DNA from: Apiotrichum sp. Y4204 | Lineage: Eukaryota; Basidiomycota; Tremellomycetes; Trichosporonales; Trichosporonaceae | DNA: 64,000 nt | Direction: 5' to 3' | Assembly (NCBI GenBank): GCA_025531455.1 | Contig: JAMYHL010000016.1 | Coordinates: forward strand, 310,001 to 374,000 | In this document: piece by piece, positions 34,768-46,604 of the stretch | Layout of the letters: the number at the start of each line of letters is the position of its first letter | Numbering within the stretch: the first letter of the stretch is position 1 | Program-made: the position numbers and the translations under genes | Notes under the pieces: model-generated | Told to the model about the DNA's origin: nothing | The model's database searches: none | The model's input: the letters and a program-made list of their open reading frames with translations, nothing else

Positions 34768-36260
34768 TCACGTTTCCCCCGCCATTGACCAGGTGTAGTA
34801 CGTCCCGACAGAGCGGTACGGCCTCCACGCCTCTGTGAGCGCCTCCATCTCCTCGGGGAGGAGATAAACCCCTCCTCTGTCTGTCAGCTTGCGATCAGTG
34901 TCTCAACTCACTTCGCCTTCTTCCCTGCGAGTCGCTGCTTGAGAACGCTGATACTCAGTCCGTCAGGGAGCGGCGCAGCGCGGTGCGCAGCAGCGGAATC
35001 CCAACCGGCGGGGGTGGAGAGTATAGAATCCGGGGCGCTGGGAGGCAACGTGGGGTTTGTACTCGCGCTCGGCGTCAGCGGCGGTGGCGCAGGCGTCGAC
35101 GGGAGGAGCGACCCCGAGCTGAGCTTGGTCGGCGTGACGAGGACGAATGGCGAGGGTGACTCGTTGCCGACGAGAGTCGCAGTCGAGAGCGAGGGCGTGG
35201 GGGTGAGCGGTGTCGCAGTCGCGCTCGCGCTTGTACCGCTCGCGCCGTAATCCGTCGGCGTGTGCGTCTCCTTTTCCCCATTCCCACTACCATTCTTCTT
35301 CTTCGGCGTGCGCGGGCTCTTGGGCATCGAGGGCGGGAGGGCGCCATGAGCAGCGAGGACCCAGCGCAGGAGACCCTTCTGCACACCCAGGTCGCCGACG
35401 GGGAGGACGTCCGGGCGGCGGAGGGTGAAGATGAGGAACATGTCGACAGTCCATCGCCCGATGCCGCGCACGGCGATGAGTGCGTCCGCCACCGCCTGGT
35501 CGCTCCCCGTCAGCAGGAGCGAGTCTGAGAGCCGGCCAGTCGTAAAGTGCTGTGCGAGCTCAATCACTGCGAGTCAGCAGCACGCATCTTCAGCTTTGGA
35601 CTCACAGTACTCGGCCTTACGCGTGCTGCACCCTACACCCTTGAGATCCGCGACCTGCGCGCGGGCGACCTGCTCGCGCGACGGAAAGCTGGCATTCTCA
35701 TCATACCGTTCCCCTAAAGACTCGCCGCAGAAAAACTCTACAAACCGCCGCGTAATGCTCCGCGCAGCGAGCCACGACACTTGCTGCCCGATAATGCTGG
35801 TCGCGAGGGTGCGGAACGGGTCGATCGCCGTGGGGACGGCCACGAAGGGCCTGCACGGGATGCGTGCGCAGAGCGGCGCGAAGCGCGCGTCAATCCCAGA
35901 GAGGTGGGTCACTGCTGTTGGGAGGTGGAGCGCCGGAGGTGGCGGGGACGAGGTAAGGTGTGCGCCCTTTGGCTTGGCTTTGGGCCGGGGTTTGGCGCTC
36001 TCCATCTCGGGCTTTGCGGACTTGGTCTCAGCGGCCGCGGTATCGGCGACTCCAACCTCAGCCTTCTTTGTGTTTGTCGTCGTCGTCGTCTTGCGCTTCT
36101 TCCGCGGACCTGGACCTCCCTCCAAATCTCCATCCTCGGGGCTATCCCCAACGAGCTTCTCCGGCTTGGCCTCGGGCATAATCTTAGCCTTCGACACGGA
36201 CGCGGCGACGCGCGCGCTCGAGCGCGTCACCCGCGCTACTGCGATTGGGGACTTGGGCAT
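34768..36260 (-). CDS. MAG1: DNA-3-methyladenine glycosylase, AlkA/MAG1 type
   Basis: Excises alkylated purines in base-excision repair. Three exons are supported: the 5' exon to about 35612, then about 35575-34913, and a last exon of about 110 bases ending with TGA at 34768. The first 110 residues are Lys/Pro-rich and probably carry a nuclear signal (KKRKTTTT). The HhH-GPD fold follows: FRTLATSIIGQQVSWLAARSI, VADLKGVGCSTRKAEYLIELA, and the helix-hairpin-helix VRGIGRWTVDMFLIFTL with catalytic Asp. A low-complexity insertion separates LRRPDVLPVGDLGVQKGL from the terminal GGVYLLPEEMEALTEAWRPYRS segment, as in fungal Mag1. An upstream in-frame Met at 36320 would add 20 uncharged residues. The gene is convergent with the HLTF-like gene, stop to stop 126 bases. 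Confidence 0.9.
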
Positions 36261-36457
36261 CGCTGTGTGAGTACGGTTAATGGCGAGCGTGAAGAGTGAG
36301 GAGAGAAGAGGAGAGTACATTCGAGGACGGCGATGAAGGAATAGTGGGGAGCCGAGCCGCGAGCTTAGTCAACCACCGTCAACTACTACGTCATGCGGTC
36401 ATTTCCTCCTGGGGGCGCTGGTGGATGTGAGTTTCCGCCGATCCGGAATTTTATCTC

Positions 36458-36540
36458 GCCTCGTTATATCAGTCGGTAGATAGTTTGACTCTTACTACTA
36501 AGATATCAAAATGTCATGGGTTCGAGCCCCATACGAGGCT
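36458..36540 (+). tRNA. tRNA-Lys (CTT) with a 10-base intron
   Basis: The acceptor GCCTCGT pairs with ACGAGGC and the anticodon stem is TTTGA/TCAAA. The anticodon is CTT at 36491-36493, the T stem is ATGGG/CCCAT around TTCGAGC, and the discriminator is T at 36540. Seventeen bases sit in the anticodon loop, so ten (36495-36504) are an intron at the standard 37/38 position. A TTTT run downstream (about 36547) would end Pol III transcription. Confidence 0.92.
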
Positions 36541-36834
36541 TATATCTTTTGTTTTTGGCACTAACTCCATCTTGATGGCACCCCGCGGCCAACGCGCCAA
36601 TGCGCCAACGCCAGCCACGCTTTCTCACATGCTCACCATGCCGCCGCGCGCCACTCTCTCATGCACACTCGGCATACTATGCACAATTACATATGACTGT
36701 CCATATCCTGGTGGTGGGGGTACATATATACACTATCGGTGGAGGGCTCAAAAACGGGATACTCATGGTGGTGGGACCGGAAAACAGAAACTATGAGACT
36801 ATGTTAGGGTATGTGAAGACCAAGGAGTGGACCT

Positions 36835-39800
36835 TTACTCGCGGGGCACGCTGCCCTCGCGTACTGCAGCTGGGATGGCTGGGTGGAGGCGTATCGCCTC
36901 GCGTTCGCGCTCGCGAACCGACGGGCTTTCGCTCGCCTTGCGGATTAATTGGATAGAGACAAGAGGGGAGCTCTGGGACTGTGGCGAGAGGCTTACTGGC
37001 CGGTCCGGGGTGGTGACTATCTCGAGGGGCGATGTCGCGTTCGGGTCAAAGGATGGGAGGGGTTTGCGTATCGGCGTCCGCGGAGGGAGGGAGCCGTCGG
37101 AGCGTATGGTGGCGGAGAGAGTCTGCGTTGCATTCAACGTCGCGCTCGTGATTGCCAGCGGCACACGGCGCCAGTCGGGCGGAGACATAGACATTGTCTC
37201 GCGGCGCGGGAGTGACTCGGCCGATTCCGCCAGGACATCTGCGAAGCGGTCCAGCAGGTATCGCGACAGCTCAACCCAGCCGCCGCCGACACGGACCATG
37301 ACGGTGCGTGACCGTAAGATGCGGCAGAAGCATAACCGCGCCTTGCTACCGGTACCAATCCAGTATCGCCCCGATTCATCGTGCCATTGGTCAGGCGAGT
37401 TGCGGCCTATCGGAATGATAGGGACGTTTACCTGCAGTCAGCATTGGATCCACTCCATCTCAAACTCACATCTAGTGTGTCCAACACCTTTGCAACCGCC
37501 TCGTCAAGCTTGGTTGCCGGTAGGGGACGGGTGTTGCCGGGTTTCTCGATGGGGGTCTTCTGCCCCATTTTCGGAGTTTCTGCCGGAGCAGACAGACGAG
37601 GACCACGCGCACGAGGCGGCGAGGCAAGTTCATTGAGTGAGGTAATGGCGGAAGCGGAGCGTGACAGGCCGCCAGATATCGTGAAGCTGAACGGCTGGGG
37701 AATAGTCGGACGCAGCCTCGACGCGGAGGACGCCGCCCTGCTTACAGTAGAGCTGGTGCGCGTGCGAGGGTTCAACACCGCGTCGCGCTGCTCTATGGCG
37801 CGCTTCGTGAGGGGAGCCTGCATGAGTTGCGATGCGTCTCGTTTGGGCGGCTTGCTCGGCGTCTCGCCTGCTGAAGCTATGCGCGGACGCTGTTCCGGCA
37901 GAGCCAGCTTCTGTGGCAGCTCCGGAGGCGGCATGGAGACGTTGCGCGTTGCACCGAGGACCTTGGCTGAGCCTCCGGAAAGGCGGGATGCCCGCTTCTT
38001 GACGCCTTTAAATGAGGTGTCCGATTTCAAGCTGGATTGAGCCGTATTGGTGGAGTTTGAAGCCAGCGACGAAAGGCTGGTCCGCGATGCAGAGCTGCGG
38101 ATAGAGCTTGCGGCGGAAGCGCCGCCAGAACCGCTATTACGCGAATTGATGAGAGGCGGCAGGTCATCGACCTCGCCACGGAGGTCGTCCCACGCACGCA
38201 TGATGCGTTTCTGCTCGTCCATCACACGCTGGTCCAGCCTGTGTGACCGCGCGGCTTTCTTAAACGCCACAATAGTGCGCTGGGCGTCCCGTTCGGCGCT
38301 GCGAATCTTGGCCTTATTCTTGCTGTCAATGGCGTCAATGAGGCGGCTAAAGGCCTTGTCGCATGTGCTGGACGCGTCGGCCACGGTTCCCAGGCCGTCG
38401 AGCTCGGGGACAAGGGCCGCGGCGCGTTTGAGCTTGCTCATGAGGGTTCCGACCTCGGGAGATTCGGCAGCCTGCCTCTGTTCCGCAAGCGTGCGTGCCG
38501 AGGTGTTTATGTTCGTAAAGGAGGAGGCGATCTTCTTTGCCATGGCCGAAGTAGGAAGCCGGCGGTGCTTGGGCGTCGTGCGGAGGGCGATGGGCGAGGG
38601 GCGGACAATATTTTCGAGGTCGAGTGAGTCTAGCTTTTCGGTCAACTCTCTCGTTGCCTCCAGCGACGCGTTGGACACGCGAGACGAGATTTTGCGCGTC
38701 CGCGACTGTTCTTGAGCCTTGTTCTTGAGCAGCTGCGCCTTGGCCTTCTGCAGCTTGACTTCCGCCTCGAGCGACAGCCGGCTCACTTCCTTCTGCCATT
38801 CTTCTGTCTCGGTAATGGCCGCAAGTCCAGCTTCGCGAGCCACATCCGCGGACGAGAAGACATTCGCGGCGCGGTGCATGTCGGAACCAGGGGACGCAGT
38901 GCTGCCAAGCGCATTGTTGAGAGCAGCGATGCACTGCTGGACTTCGATAACCGGCTCAGGAAACGCCTCGCGAGCAGCGCTCTGCGCTTCCTCTGCCAGA
39001 GTTTTCCGTTCCTCGCCCTCAGCGGCCTTGACCCGATTCATGTGGCCAGCAAGGCCGGTCATCACTGTACCCAGCGCTGCCGTGGCTGTTTCCAACTCGG
39101 TTGTTGCCTTGACCACCGGGGCGGACCAACGTTCAAAGGCCGTTTCTTCGGCGGTGGCAACGAGATGGCCGAGGGCTGAGGAAACGCGTGCAGACTGTTG
39201 GTTCAGCTCGCTGCGGACGCGACCATCGACGGAAGCAAGGTCAGGCATGGTCGAGCTCTGTGCGGGGAAGCCATGGACCGGCGTGAGCGGGGGTGTCAGC
39301 GGCGCGCCGTCGCCGCGTTCGCGAGAATTCGCCCGCTCGAGCGAGGGTGGGTCGTCGGAAACAAAGATGACGCGCTGGCTCAAAGTGTCGTTCCATGCTG
39401 CCACCCGCTGTCGAAGCGCAGTCACCTCACTGGTCGTGGCGCGTGAGTCCTTGCTCGTAGGCACAGTTTGCCGTGCCCTGTCGATATCCTTGATAAGTTG
39501 CTCTGCCTCGGCCTGGACCGCGTGCACGAGACGAGCCTGGTCAGACACACTGCCGAGAGTTTTGAGCGAGCGACTCGTGGTGGTGAGCTTGTCGCGGACC
39601 TCTGCGACCTTGTCATCCAGCGGCTGGCTGACGGATGCCGAAGGCGCAATGCTCTTCAAACGCTTCAGGTCAGATTCAATGTCCTTGACTCGGCTGGTCA
39701 GATTGGTGACCTCGCCGTCGAGCTGGACCGGCGGCATCTCCGCGGCGTTGCGAGACCACGCGGTCTGGTTGATGGCGAAAATAATGTTGTCGTTCAGCGA

Positions 39801-41803
39801 GGTTGCCTCCTCGTCAATGTCTTCACTGTCTTGGCGAATGCAGAGGACTATAGGAAGGGCCTCGGCGGCAGTTCGCGTGGTCTTGGTGAGCTCCGCACAT
39901 CGCCGCGCGAGGGTCATGAGGTCACTCGCGTCGTCGTCCACCACGGCGCCCAGATCGTCTTTGACGCCGCCTTCGGGAAGATACTTCTTCACCGCCATTG
40001 AAGCAGATGTGAGAGCCTTGCGGTACAGCATGGCAGCGAGGATGGTCGACTGGTGCGTGTCGGTAGCGGAGCGGACGACCTCGTCGCCGGTGGTAATCCA
40101 TTCTGCGGCGCATTGAAGCCAACTAGAGCAGTTTCCGCCGTTTCGTGCGACCTCTTCGAGGTTCGGTCGGGGTACCGAAGCTGTTCCGCGCTCTAGGCGG
40201 TCCATTGTCTGGGCAAGCTGGGGGCGCAAAGTCTGGACGCGTTGGTGCTGGGTGAGCAGAGACTCACGCGCCTTGACCATGCCGCTGTAGAATGCCAGCC
40301 CCTTGCCGGCGAGATCAACATCTGCTAGCGCGGCGTCACGAGCTGCCTGGAGCGCGCGCACAAGCTCCTCGTTGTGGAGGTCCTTGGAGGGAAACTCGGG
40401 ATGAGAGGGACGGGGGAATTTGGCGTCGATAACTGGAGGGAGGGCGCGTGTCGCCTCGGCGTATTGCTTTGCAAGGGCGGCATGTTGTGTGCTCGAAGCC
40501 GGTGTAGTGAACGCCTTCTCCAATTCGACGAGGACCTCGCCCGCAATGTGCTGCGCCTGAAGCGACGCCATGTAGTGCTGGTGCGCCTGGCGGCACTGGG
40601 TCTCAAACTCGCCACACCACTTAACAATGCTGTTCATGGCATTGGCGTTCTCTTCGATAGCGTCTTGAAGCTCTATCAGCTCTTCGGGGACGGCGCCATG
40701 TATCTTCTCGTTTTCCGCGAGGGGTCCGGTAATGCCGCCAAGACCGTCAAGACGGCCGGCGGAATCGATCATCTTGTCGAGTGTAGCGCTACTCCGCTTG
40801 ACAAGTGTTATTGCGAAATTGCGTTGGCGAGACTGCAGGCCCACAAGCTGAGACCGCAGAATCGAGAGGTGGAGGGATGACTTGGGTCCTCCACCCGACT
40901 TTGTTGGCGACGTCGGTCCTCGGCGGGCCTTGGGGGATCGGCTCGGAGAGTCGGGGGGCGTGGTGGGAGGTGCAGCAGGGGGCGATGAGAGAGGCGCAGG
41001 CGGGGCTGCGGCCTCTGATGTGGAACCCGATGACGGAGGTTGTGTGGCTGTTGGGCGCGTGTGAAGCCTGCTACTGCTTCTCCTCTCGATGCGTTCCGCA
41101 GAAGGTGCACCTGGAATCCAAGCTTGGGCTTCGGAAACAACGTGCTTGATCTCGGCGTGGACGCTCTCCGACTCGCGGCTGACCTCGTGCCGAAGGTCGT
41201 CCCACTGGAGACGCAGCGATGTGAGCTCGAGGACAGCCCCGCGTTTTCGCAGAACAGTCAAGAGCTGGTCGATTAAGAGAATAAGATCCAGGGTCACTTC
41301 GACCAAGTCGGTCGATGGCTGTGTGAGAGGGACGCGAGTCATTTCTATTGCCGTCAGTTCAAGAGTTCTCCCGCACAGGCAGCTTTGGTCTTACGTCGTG
41401 TCCTCTCCTTCATTCGCTCCATATCACCGTCGTCAAAGCGGGCGACCTCGTCCTCCAGGGCATTGCGCTCACTGACCCAAGCGGAGAGCTGGGCGCGGTC
41501 CGGTAGTCTCCACGGCGACGTTTCTGCGCCAGCACGAACATAGCCGGCTGTGCTCTTGGGGTCCGGTACGAGAAACGGGTGGACGAAGGGATATACTGGG
41601 GCGAGGGATTTGAGAGACTGGGTTCCAGTCAGATTGCGTTTCTTGCTACGAGGGTTTGTGCGACTCACGTCGAGCTTTTGCTCAAACCAATTGCGCTTCT
41701 CGATGAACGCCAGCAGTTCCTGCTGGTCCGCATACGAGAGGTCCTGGGCGCAATTCGGGGTCGGCGGCGCGCTACCGCCGGTTTGGCTAGTAGGGCTGGA
41801 CAT
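36835..41803 (-). CDS. Large GAR/GAS2-domain coiled-coil cytoskeletal protein
   Basis: The protein is about 1500 residues in four exons: a first exon from Met at 41803, a second to about 41390, a very long exon from about 41345 to 37476, and a last exon from about 37437 to the stop at 36835. The N-terminal three quarters are helical with spectrin-like heptads and low-complexity spacers. The C-terminus carries the GAR (GAS2-related) fold: VNVPIIPIGRN, SGRYWIGTGSKARLCFCRIL, then SRTVMVRVGGGWVELSRYLLD. In animals GAR domains bind microtubules and cross-link them to actin. A role in cytoplasmic microtubule anchoring is inferred. The first intron (about 41620-41670) is 51 bases and stop-free, so its retention would add 17 residues. 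Confidence 0.87.
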
Positions 41804-43392
41804 GGTGTGTGTGTTGTGTTCGGACAATTCAAATGGCCCACGTTTGGGCGTTGAAGTCCATTCCAGCTTGAGGGAAGGTGATTGAGAAGGGTAAGAAGAT
41901 TGTACGATGTGGGCTGCGGGAGTAGGAGAGAGTAGAGAGTAGGTGAGTGGCAAGCTTGTAATGCCGGATGTTGATGGCGACAGGTGGTGATCAAAGAGTG
42001 TTGTGGAGAGAGAGAATGGCTGGGGTTTGAACAGCAGTCGAGCGCCGAAGGACAGGGATGGGCAGTGGAGTGCCAGGATGCTCGAGCTGTGTGTGTGGAC
42101 GAAGAATACTACTGTGTCCAGAAGAGGAGAAGGGATAGGACGTAGTGATAGAGAACGACTTAGGGTTGCAAGTTGCAATGCACGAGATGAAGAAGAAGTA
42201 GAGAAGTAGAGAAGTGGAGAAGAGTTGAGAGGGAGATTGCGAAATGTGAACCTGGCAATGTTGATGATGCAGGCCGCAGCAGTGAGCGAATAGGACAGGT
42301 TTGTAGACTGTGGTGTATGAGGTGTGTGTGTGTGTATTGGGACTGAATTCAATCAAAGGATTGTCAGGAATGAATGGGACCCAAAGGGCGGTACGCGCTA
42401 GACGCTAACAGGGGCTAATGGGCTAGTGGGGGCTTCTGGCGACGCGCGTGTGCAAGGCTGTACCGACTAGACCGCGGACCGACTCGACAACCACCCGACT
42501 CGCAACCGGAGAGCGTTCGTGGCTGCAGTGGCTTTGGTGACAGTGACTGAACGGAGCACGAGGAGGAAACCGAAATGGTAACGAGGCGTTCGCCTAGGCT
42601 CCGAGGGCCGAGGGGGAAGATTGAGGGAAGGTGACGAGGGAAATCTGTTGAGGAGAGGTCGAACGCGCGCGGCAGTAGAAGGGCCTGCAGCTCTGCAGAG
42701 GGCGTTGTGGAATGACCCCGAGCGGAGACTAGTCCTAGGGTCACAGAGAGTGACGATCACTGCTGGAAGTAGAAAAAGGAGGCTAGATGCACACGAAGAG
42801 GACGCGATCCGAGCGTCAACAGCGCGGAATCGGGGGGTTGCAGATGTATAGATGTAGGTGAGAAGGAGATCAGGAGATCAGGAGTTGCACAACTGGGGGT
42901 TGGAGGCGCAGAGGGGCGCGGTGAGGGCGCTACCAGGGTCTGGGAGGACCGACGCGTGCAGCAGGCGAGCCCAGTAGCACAGCGAGATGCTGGGCGGGGG
43001 AAGCACGTTCACACGCGTCATGCGGTTTTTGTAATCGATTTCTAATAAGTTCACAGACTTTGAATACTCCTCCCAAGGTATCCCAGGCTTGATTAGCCTG
43101 TGCCTGGCTATGCTCTACCACTCTCTTTCTTTCCCACATTCCGCGCGGGACCCCAGAAGGCCCACAGCCCCGGGACGGCGTAGCTGATGCCGAGCGGCGC
43201 GCCGGTGGCTGCGTGTGTGTCTCTCTCCGGGGGGGAACGAGTCGAGCTCGAGCGCACTCTACAACTGGTCGTCACCCGTCGGCCATCGGCATCCATCCAT
43301 CACTTGATCACTCACTCGCTCCATACTCCACTCCACAACCCCACACTCACCACACAGCACTGAAATGGCCTGCCGGTAGCTGTCCATCCAGC
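41804..43392. promoter_or_regulatory. Divergent promoter region, GAR gene and OMA1-like gene
   Basis: About 1.6 kb without a supportable gene. The part next to the GAR start is purine-rich on the plus strand, that is pyrimidine-rich in the direction of that gene, as expected of its leader. A short GT repeat stands at about 42320-42340. Confidence 0.45.
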
Positions 43393-45656
43393 ATGATCAG
43401 GCGCGCACTCTCCACCGCGCGGCGGCCGGTTGCGAGACATCATTCCTACTCGTACCCAGGCGTACCCCGTGTCGGTCTCCAGTTGCTGAGGAACACGGTC
43501 GCATGCGCTGGCCTGTCGTCCACGCGACATTCCCTCTCAACCACAGCGGCTCGACACCCACGACAACCGCCCACCATCCCCGCGTTCCCAAGTAGTAGAG
43601 GCGATGCATCTGCTCGAGTGGACAATTGGGGCCTGACTGCCGGTCGTCTGCGCAACAGAAGCACGTCATGGGCAACACATTCTCCGTCCGGAATTCGCAG
43701 CTTCCATGCAACCTCCCGGCGAGAGGCACTGCCCTTGCTGCCCGCTGTCGGCGCGCTGCTGAAAGTGAGCTGCACAGAAATTCGGCTTCAGCTGACATCA
43801 GTCCACGTCCCTCCTTGCGCTCGTGACCGGCTTCTCGCGCGTGCTCATCTCGTTCTTCCCGATCGGGACGCTCGCCACCTTTCGGCTTGCGCGCGGGGTG
43901 ACCTGGCTGGCAAAGGACAAGCGCGTGCCAAAGGCGTCGCCGGACGCAGATGAGTTTTACAAGATGTGGTGTGAAGACGAGAAGGGCGTCCGGGTGACCC
44001 CCGCCGAGGCGACCGCACTGGTGCACGCGCCAGAGACGCCACACGAAGGCCTGCTCGCACCTGATGGGCGCATCGCCTACTCTGTCCCCCTGCCGAGGAA
44101 CTGGCGCCAGCGACACGATCCCGGTACGAAACCGGACGCCGAAGACTCGAGGGAACATGCCAAATGGGAGCGCAAGACGCAGCGGCGGATCCGGAAGATG
44201 TTCTACTTCCTTCCTGACCTCCCGCCCGCGAGCGTCAAGTACTACAACGAGCTGTCGCTCACGGAGCGCGAGGAGGTCGACGCACTCAGGCGGTACTGGA
44301 TCAGTCTGCGGATGTTCAAGGACCGCCTCAAGCTCGCGAGATGGTTTGTCGCGACGCTCATTGGCATCCCGGTCCTGATGCTTCTCTGCACGTTGGCAAC
44401 AGGCCTCGAGCGTGTGCCGTTCACTGGCCGCTGGCGGTTGATCCTCCTGACAGCTGACGAGGAGGAGGCCATTACGCAGAGCCTGCAGGGCGCGAACTGG
44501 TTCAAGAGCGTGATCAGCCTCCTCACTACCGAGGAGAAGCCAGCCCCACCCATCGTGCCCCTCTCCGACTGGCGATGGCAGTGGGTTCAGGGGACACTGC
44601 GACATCTCGAGTCGGAAGTGGTTGCGGCCATTGAGCGGATTGAAGCGGGGGAGGAAGCGCGTCCCGTGGGGTCCGAGGCGCTGCATCCACCGAGCTCAAG
44701 ATACCCGTTACGACCGCGACCGCGTGCCTCGGCGCGCCTGCACGCCGCGCTGCCCCGCGTCGGCCGTGACGACAAGGAGCCGGGACCGACGAAACAGCAC
44801 CTCGAGGTGGGCCCGCCATACAACATCATGTTGATGGACGCGCCGGACAAGAATGCGTTTTCCTACGGGTTTGGTGGCCAGGGAGCGGGCGGCATTGTCA
44901 TCTTTACCGGCCTGCTAGACGACATCCTCTCGCGCGGCAAACCACCGGAGCCTCCGCCACCGCCACCCCGCGGCTTCTGGGGCTCGGTGTTTGGTACCCC
45001 ACCACCACGCCCGCAGCCACCCCAGCCGACACCTGAGCAGACACTGCACCTCGCGACTGTGATCGCACACGAGATGGGCCACCTCCTGCTCTCACATCAT
45101 CTCGAGACGCTCTCCTTGCAGCAAGTCCTCTGGCCGTCGGTCGTGGGCCTCAGCATAGACCTCCTCCGCGCCTTCATCTGGCCCTTTACGTATGTGAGCT
45201 CCTCGTCTCCTACTGACAACAGCATCTTCCTCGGCCCGACGGTGAACGACGCCCTCGCGAATCTCGGGCGCACGTCGACGGAGGAGCTCACAAAGCTGTA
45301 CGGCCACATCGGCTTTGACCAGATGCACGAATACGAGGCGGACCTGACGGCTTTGAGGTGCGTATGCCTTACTTGTCTTACCTGACCACAGACTTCTCGC
45401 ACACGGAGGGTATGACCCCCGCGCAGCAGTGGACCGCTTCGCGGGCTCGCTCACGCGTCTCGAGGAGCTTCCGGACGGCGTGCAGAAGACGTCGTGGTGG
45501 GCGCTGTTCAAGCCGTGGAAGCGCGTGCACCCCTCTTCGACGGAACGCATCGCGGCGATGGACGAGGAGCTCAATCGATGGGTGAAGGAGGCGGCGGAGC
45601 TGGAGCTACAGGATCAGAAGCGGAGGGAACAGGAGAAGGGAGAGGGAGGTGAATAG
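43393..45656 (+). CDS. OMA1-like mitochondrial M48 metallopeptidase
   Basis: Four exons; introns lie at about 43763-43801, 45190-45224 and 45358-45389. The N-terminus (MIRRALSTARRPVARHHSY) and about 120 further residues are Arg/Ser-rich and acid-poor, typical of a mitochondrial presequence. A membrane helix lies at about VATLIGIPVLMLLCTLATGL. The zinc site is HEMGH (near 45070) followed by SHHLE, and EYEADLTALRLLAHGGYDP supplies the third, Glu ligand and a conserved follow-on motif. Oma1 cleaves inner-membrane substrates under stress. This protein is longer than yeast Oma1, with a Pro-rich insertion (PPEPPPPPPRG) just before the active site. The orthology is good for the family, less sure for OMA1 itself. 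Confidence 0.84.
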
Positions 45657-45871
45657 GACAGAGACAGAGGGAAAGTTGGATATGAGAGAGGAGTCGTTGG
45701 AGCCAGAGATGTTGTGCCGAACGATGTCTGTTGTCACTACTCTAGTATCATAGATGGAAGGATTTGTCAACAACGTCGAGGAAGACGAGTATGGTTGCAC
45801 GTTGATTCTGAACTTGTCGACTGTTTTTGCGTTCCCTACTCGACCACGCCGCTGCGCCGGCGCTCCCCACA

Positions 45872-45937
45872 GGGCGCGTAGCTCAGCGGTAGAGCGTGGC
45901 ATTGCCAAAGGTTCTGGTTCGACTCCGGACGTGTCCA
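45872..45937 (+). tRNA. tRNA-like gene with collapsed anticodon arm (possible pseudogene)
   Basis: The acceptor GGGCGCG pairs with CGTGTCC (two G-U pairs). The D arm is GCTC/GAGC, the T arm TCTGG/CCGGA with loop TTCGACT, and the discriminator is A. A-box (TAGCTCAGCGGTAG) and B-box (GGTTCGACTCC) match Pol III consensus, and a T5 run follows at about 45956. Only 17 bases separate the D and T arms, against at least 22 in a normal tRNA. They form a four-pair hairpin TGGC/GCCA with loop ATT. A loss of about six bases between repeated TGCC motifs from a tRNA-Gly(GCC)-like parent would explain it. It may be dead, or transcribed but not decoding. Confidence 0.6.
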
Positions 45938-46393
45938 CTATATATTGAGCATCATCTTTTTGACTAGGGTTCGAGGGTGGGTGATGGGAAGAGGTAACGC
46001 GGCGAAGCCGGAAAGGAATGGGCGGAGTGTGTCTGTCGACTGTGCGTGTTTCGCGAGGCGTGGATGAGTGTCGAGGAGCAGGGTTGGTAATGGACACCCA
46101 TGTAGCCAGTAGGGGATGACACATGGGGAGGGGAGATGGACCCAGAGGGGAGATGGACCAACATTCCCTCTGGCCCAGCTCATCCCATGTCTTTTACTAC
46201 ATCCCATTGACGACCAAGACTGTGGTCCTGCCGGCATTGAACGAGCACACGAGGTCAAACTACAGACAGTGGCCCGGCGGGTCCGCAACTCGAGCTGGGA
46301 GCTCAGTATCCCCCACCCGGGGCTCCACTCTGCACCCCCTCCACAATCCATAACGCGTCACAGTAGACAGCAACATTCCGCGCGTCCGCCCTA

Positions 46394-46413
46394 GCCCTCG
46401 AGGCCTCGAGGGC
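46394..46413. repeat. Perfect 20-base palindrome
   Basis: The half-site GCCCTCGAGG is followed without spacer by its exact reverse complement, giving two XhoI-type CTCGAG cores around GGCC. It sits in non-coding DNA ten bases beyond the 3' end of the small minus-strand frame. It could be a dimer binding site; its function is unknown. Confidence 0.8.
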
Positions 46414-46421
46414 ACCAGCGT

Positions 46422-46604
46422 CTACTGACGTGTTATCATCGGCTTTGGGGATCTCGGCTCCGCTCTCCGCGCTTCGCGGCGCACGGCGCGGTTGGCGTTC
46501 GTCGCGTCAGTCATTTCCAAGCCGATCCGGAGCGGGTGGAGGCCGTAGCCAGGGGCCGTTACTTTCCGTACTTCCCGTACAGGCGCCCGGACCGAGGATG
46601 GCAT
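46422..46604 (-). CDS. Possible 60-residue protein of unknown function
   Basis: A complete ATG-to-TAG frame of 60 codons encodes a basic peptide (MPSSVRAPVREVRKVTAPGY..., ending PKPMITRQ). Third positions are largely G or C, as in neighbouring genes, but no family is recognised, and frames of this size occur by chance in GC-rich DNA. It is isolated, over 650 bases from other genes. Confidence 0.22.
   Translation of the reverse strand: MPSSVRAPVREVRKVTAPGYGLHPLRIGLEMTDATNANRAVRREARRAEPRSPKPMITRQ

Noticed and set aside
38719..40116. 465-codon plus-strand open frame
   Set aside because: It is antisense to the long GAR exon, encodes Ser/Arg low-complexity sequence and has no family resemblance. 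GC-rich codon bias opens the opposite strand.
43397..44686. 429-codon minus-strand open frame
   Set aside because: Antisense to the OMA1-like gene, whose presequence, membrane helix and HEMGH site are on the plus strand.
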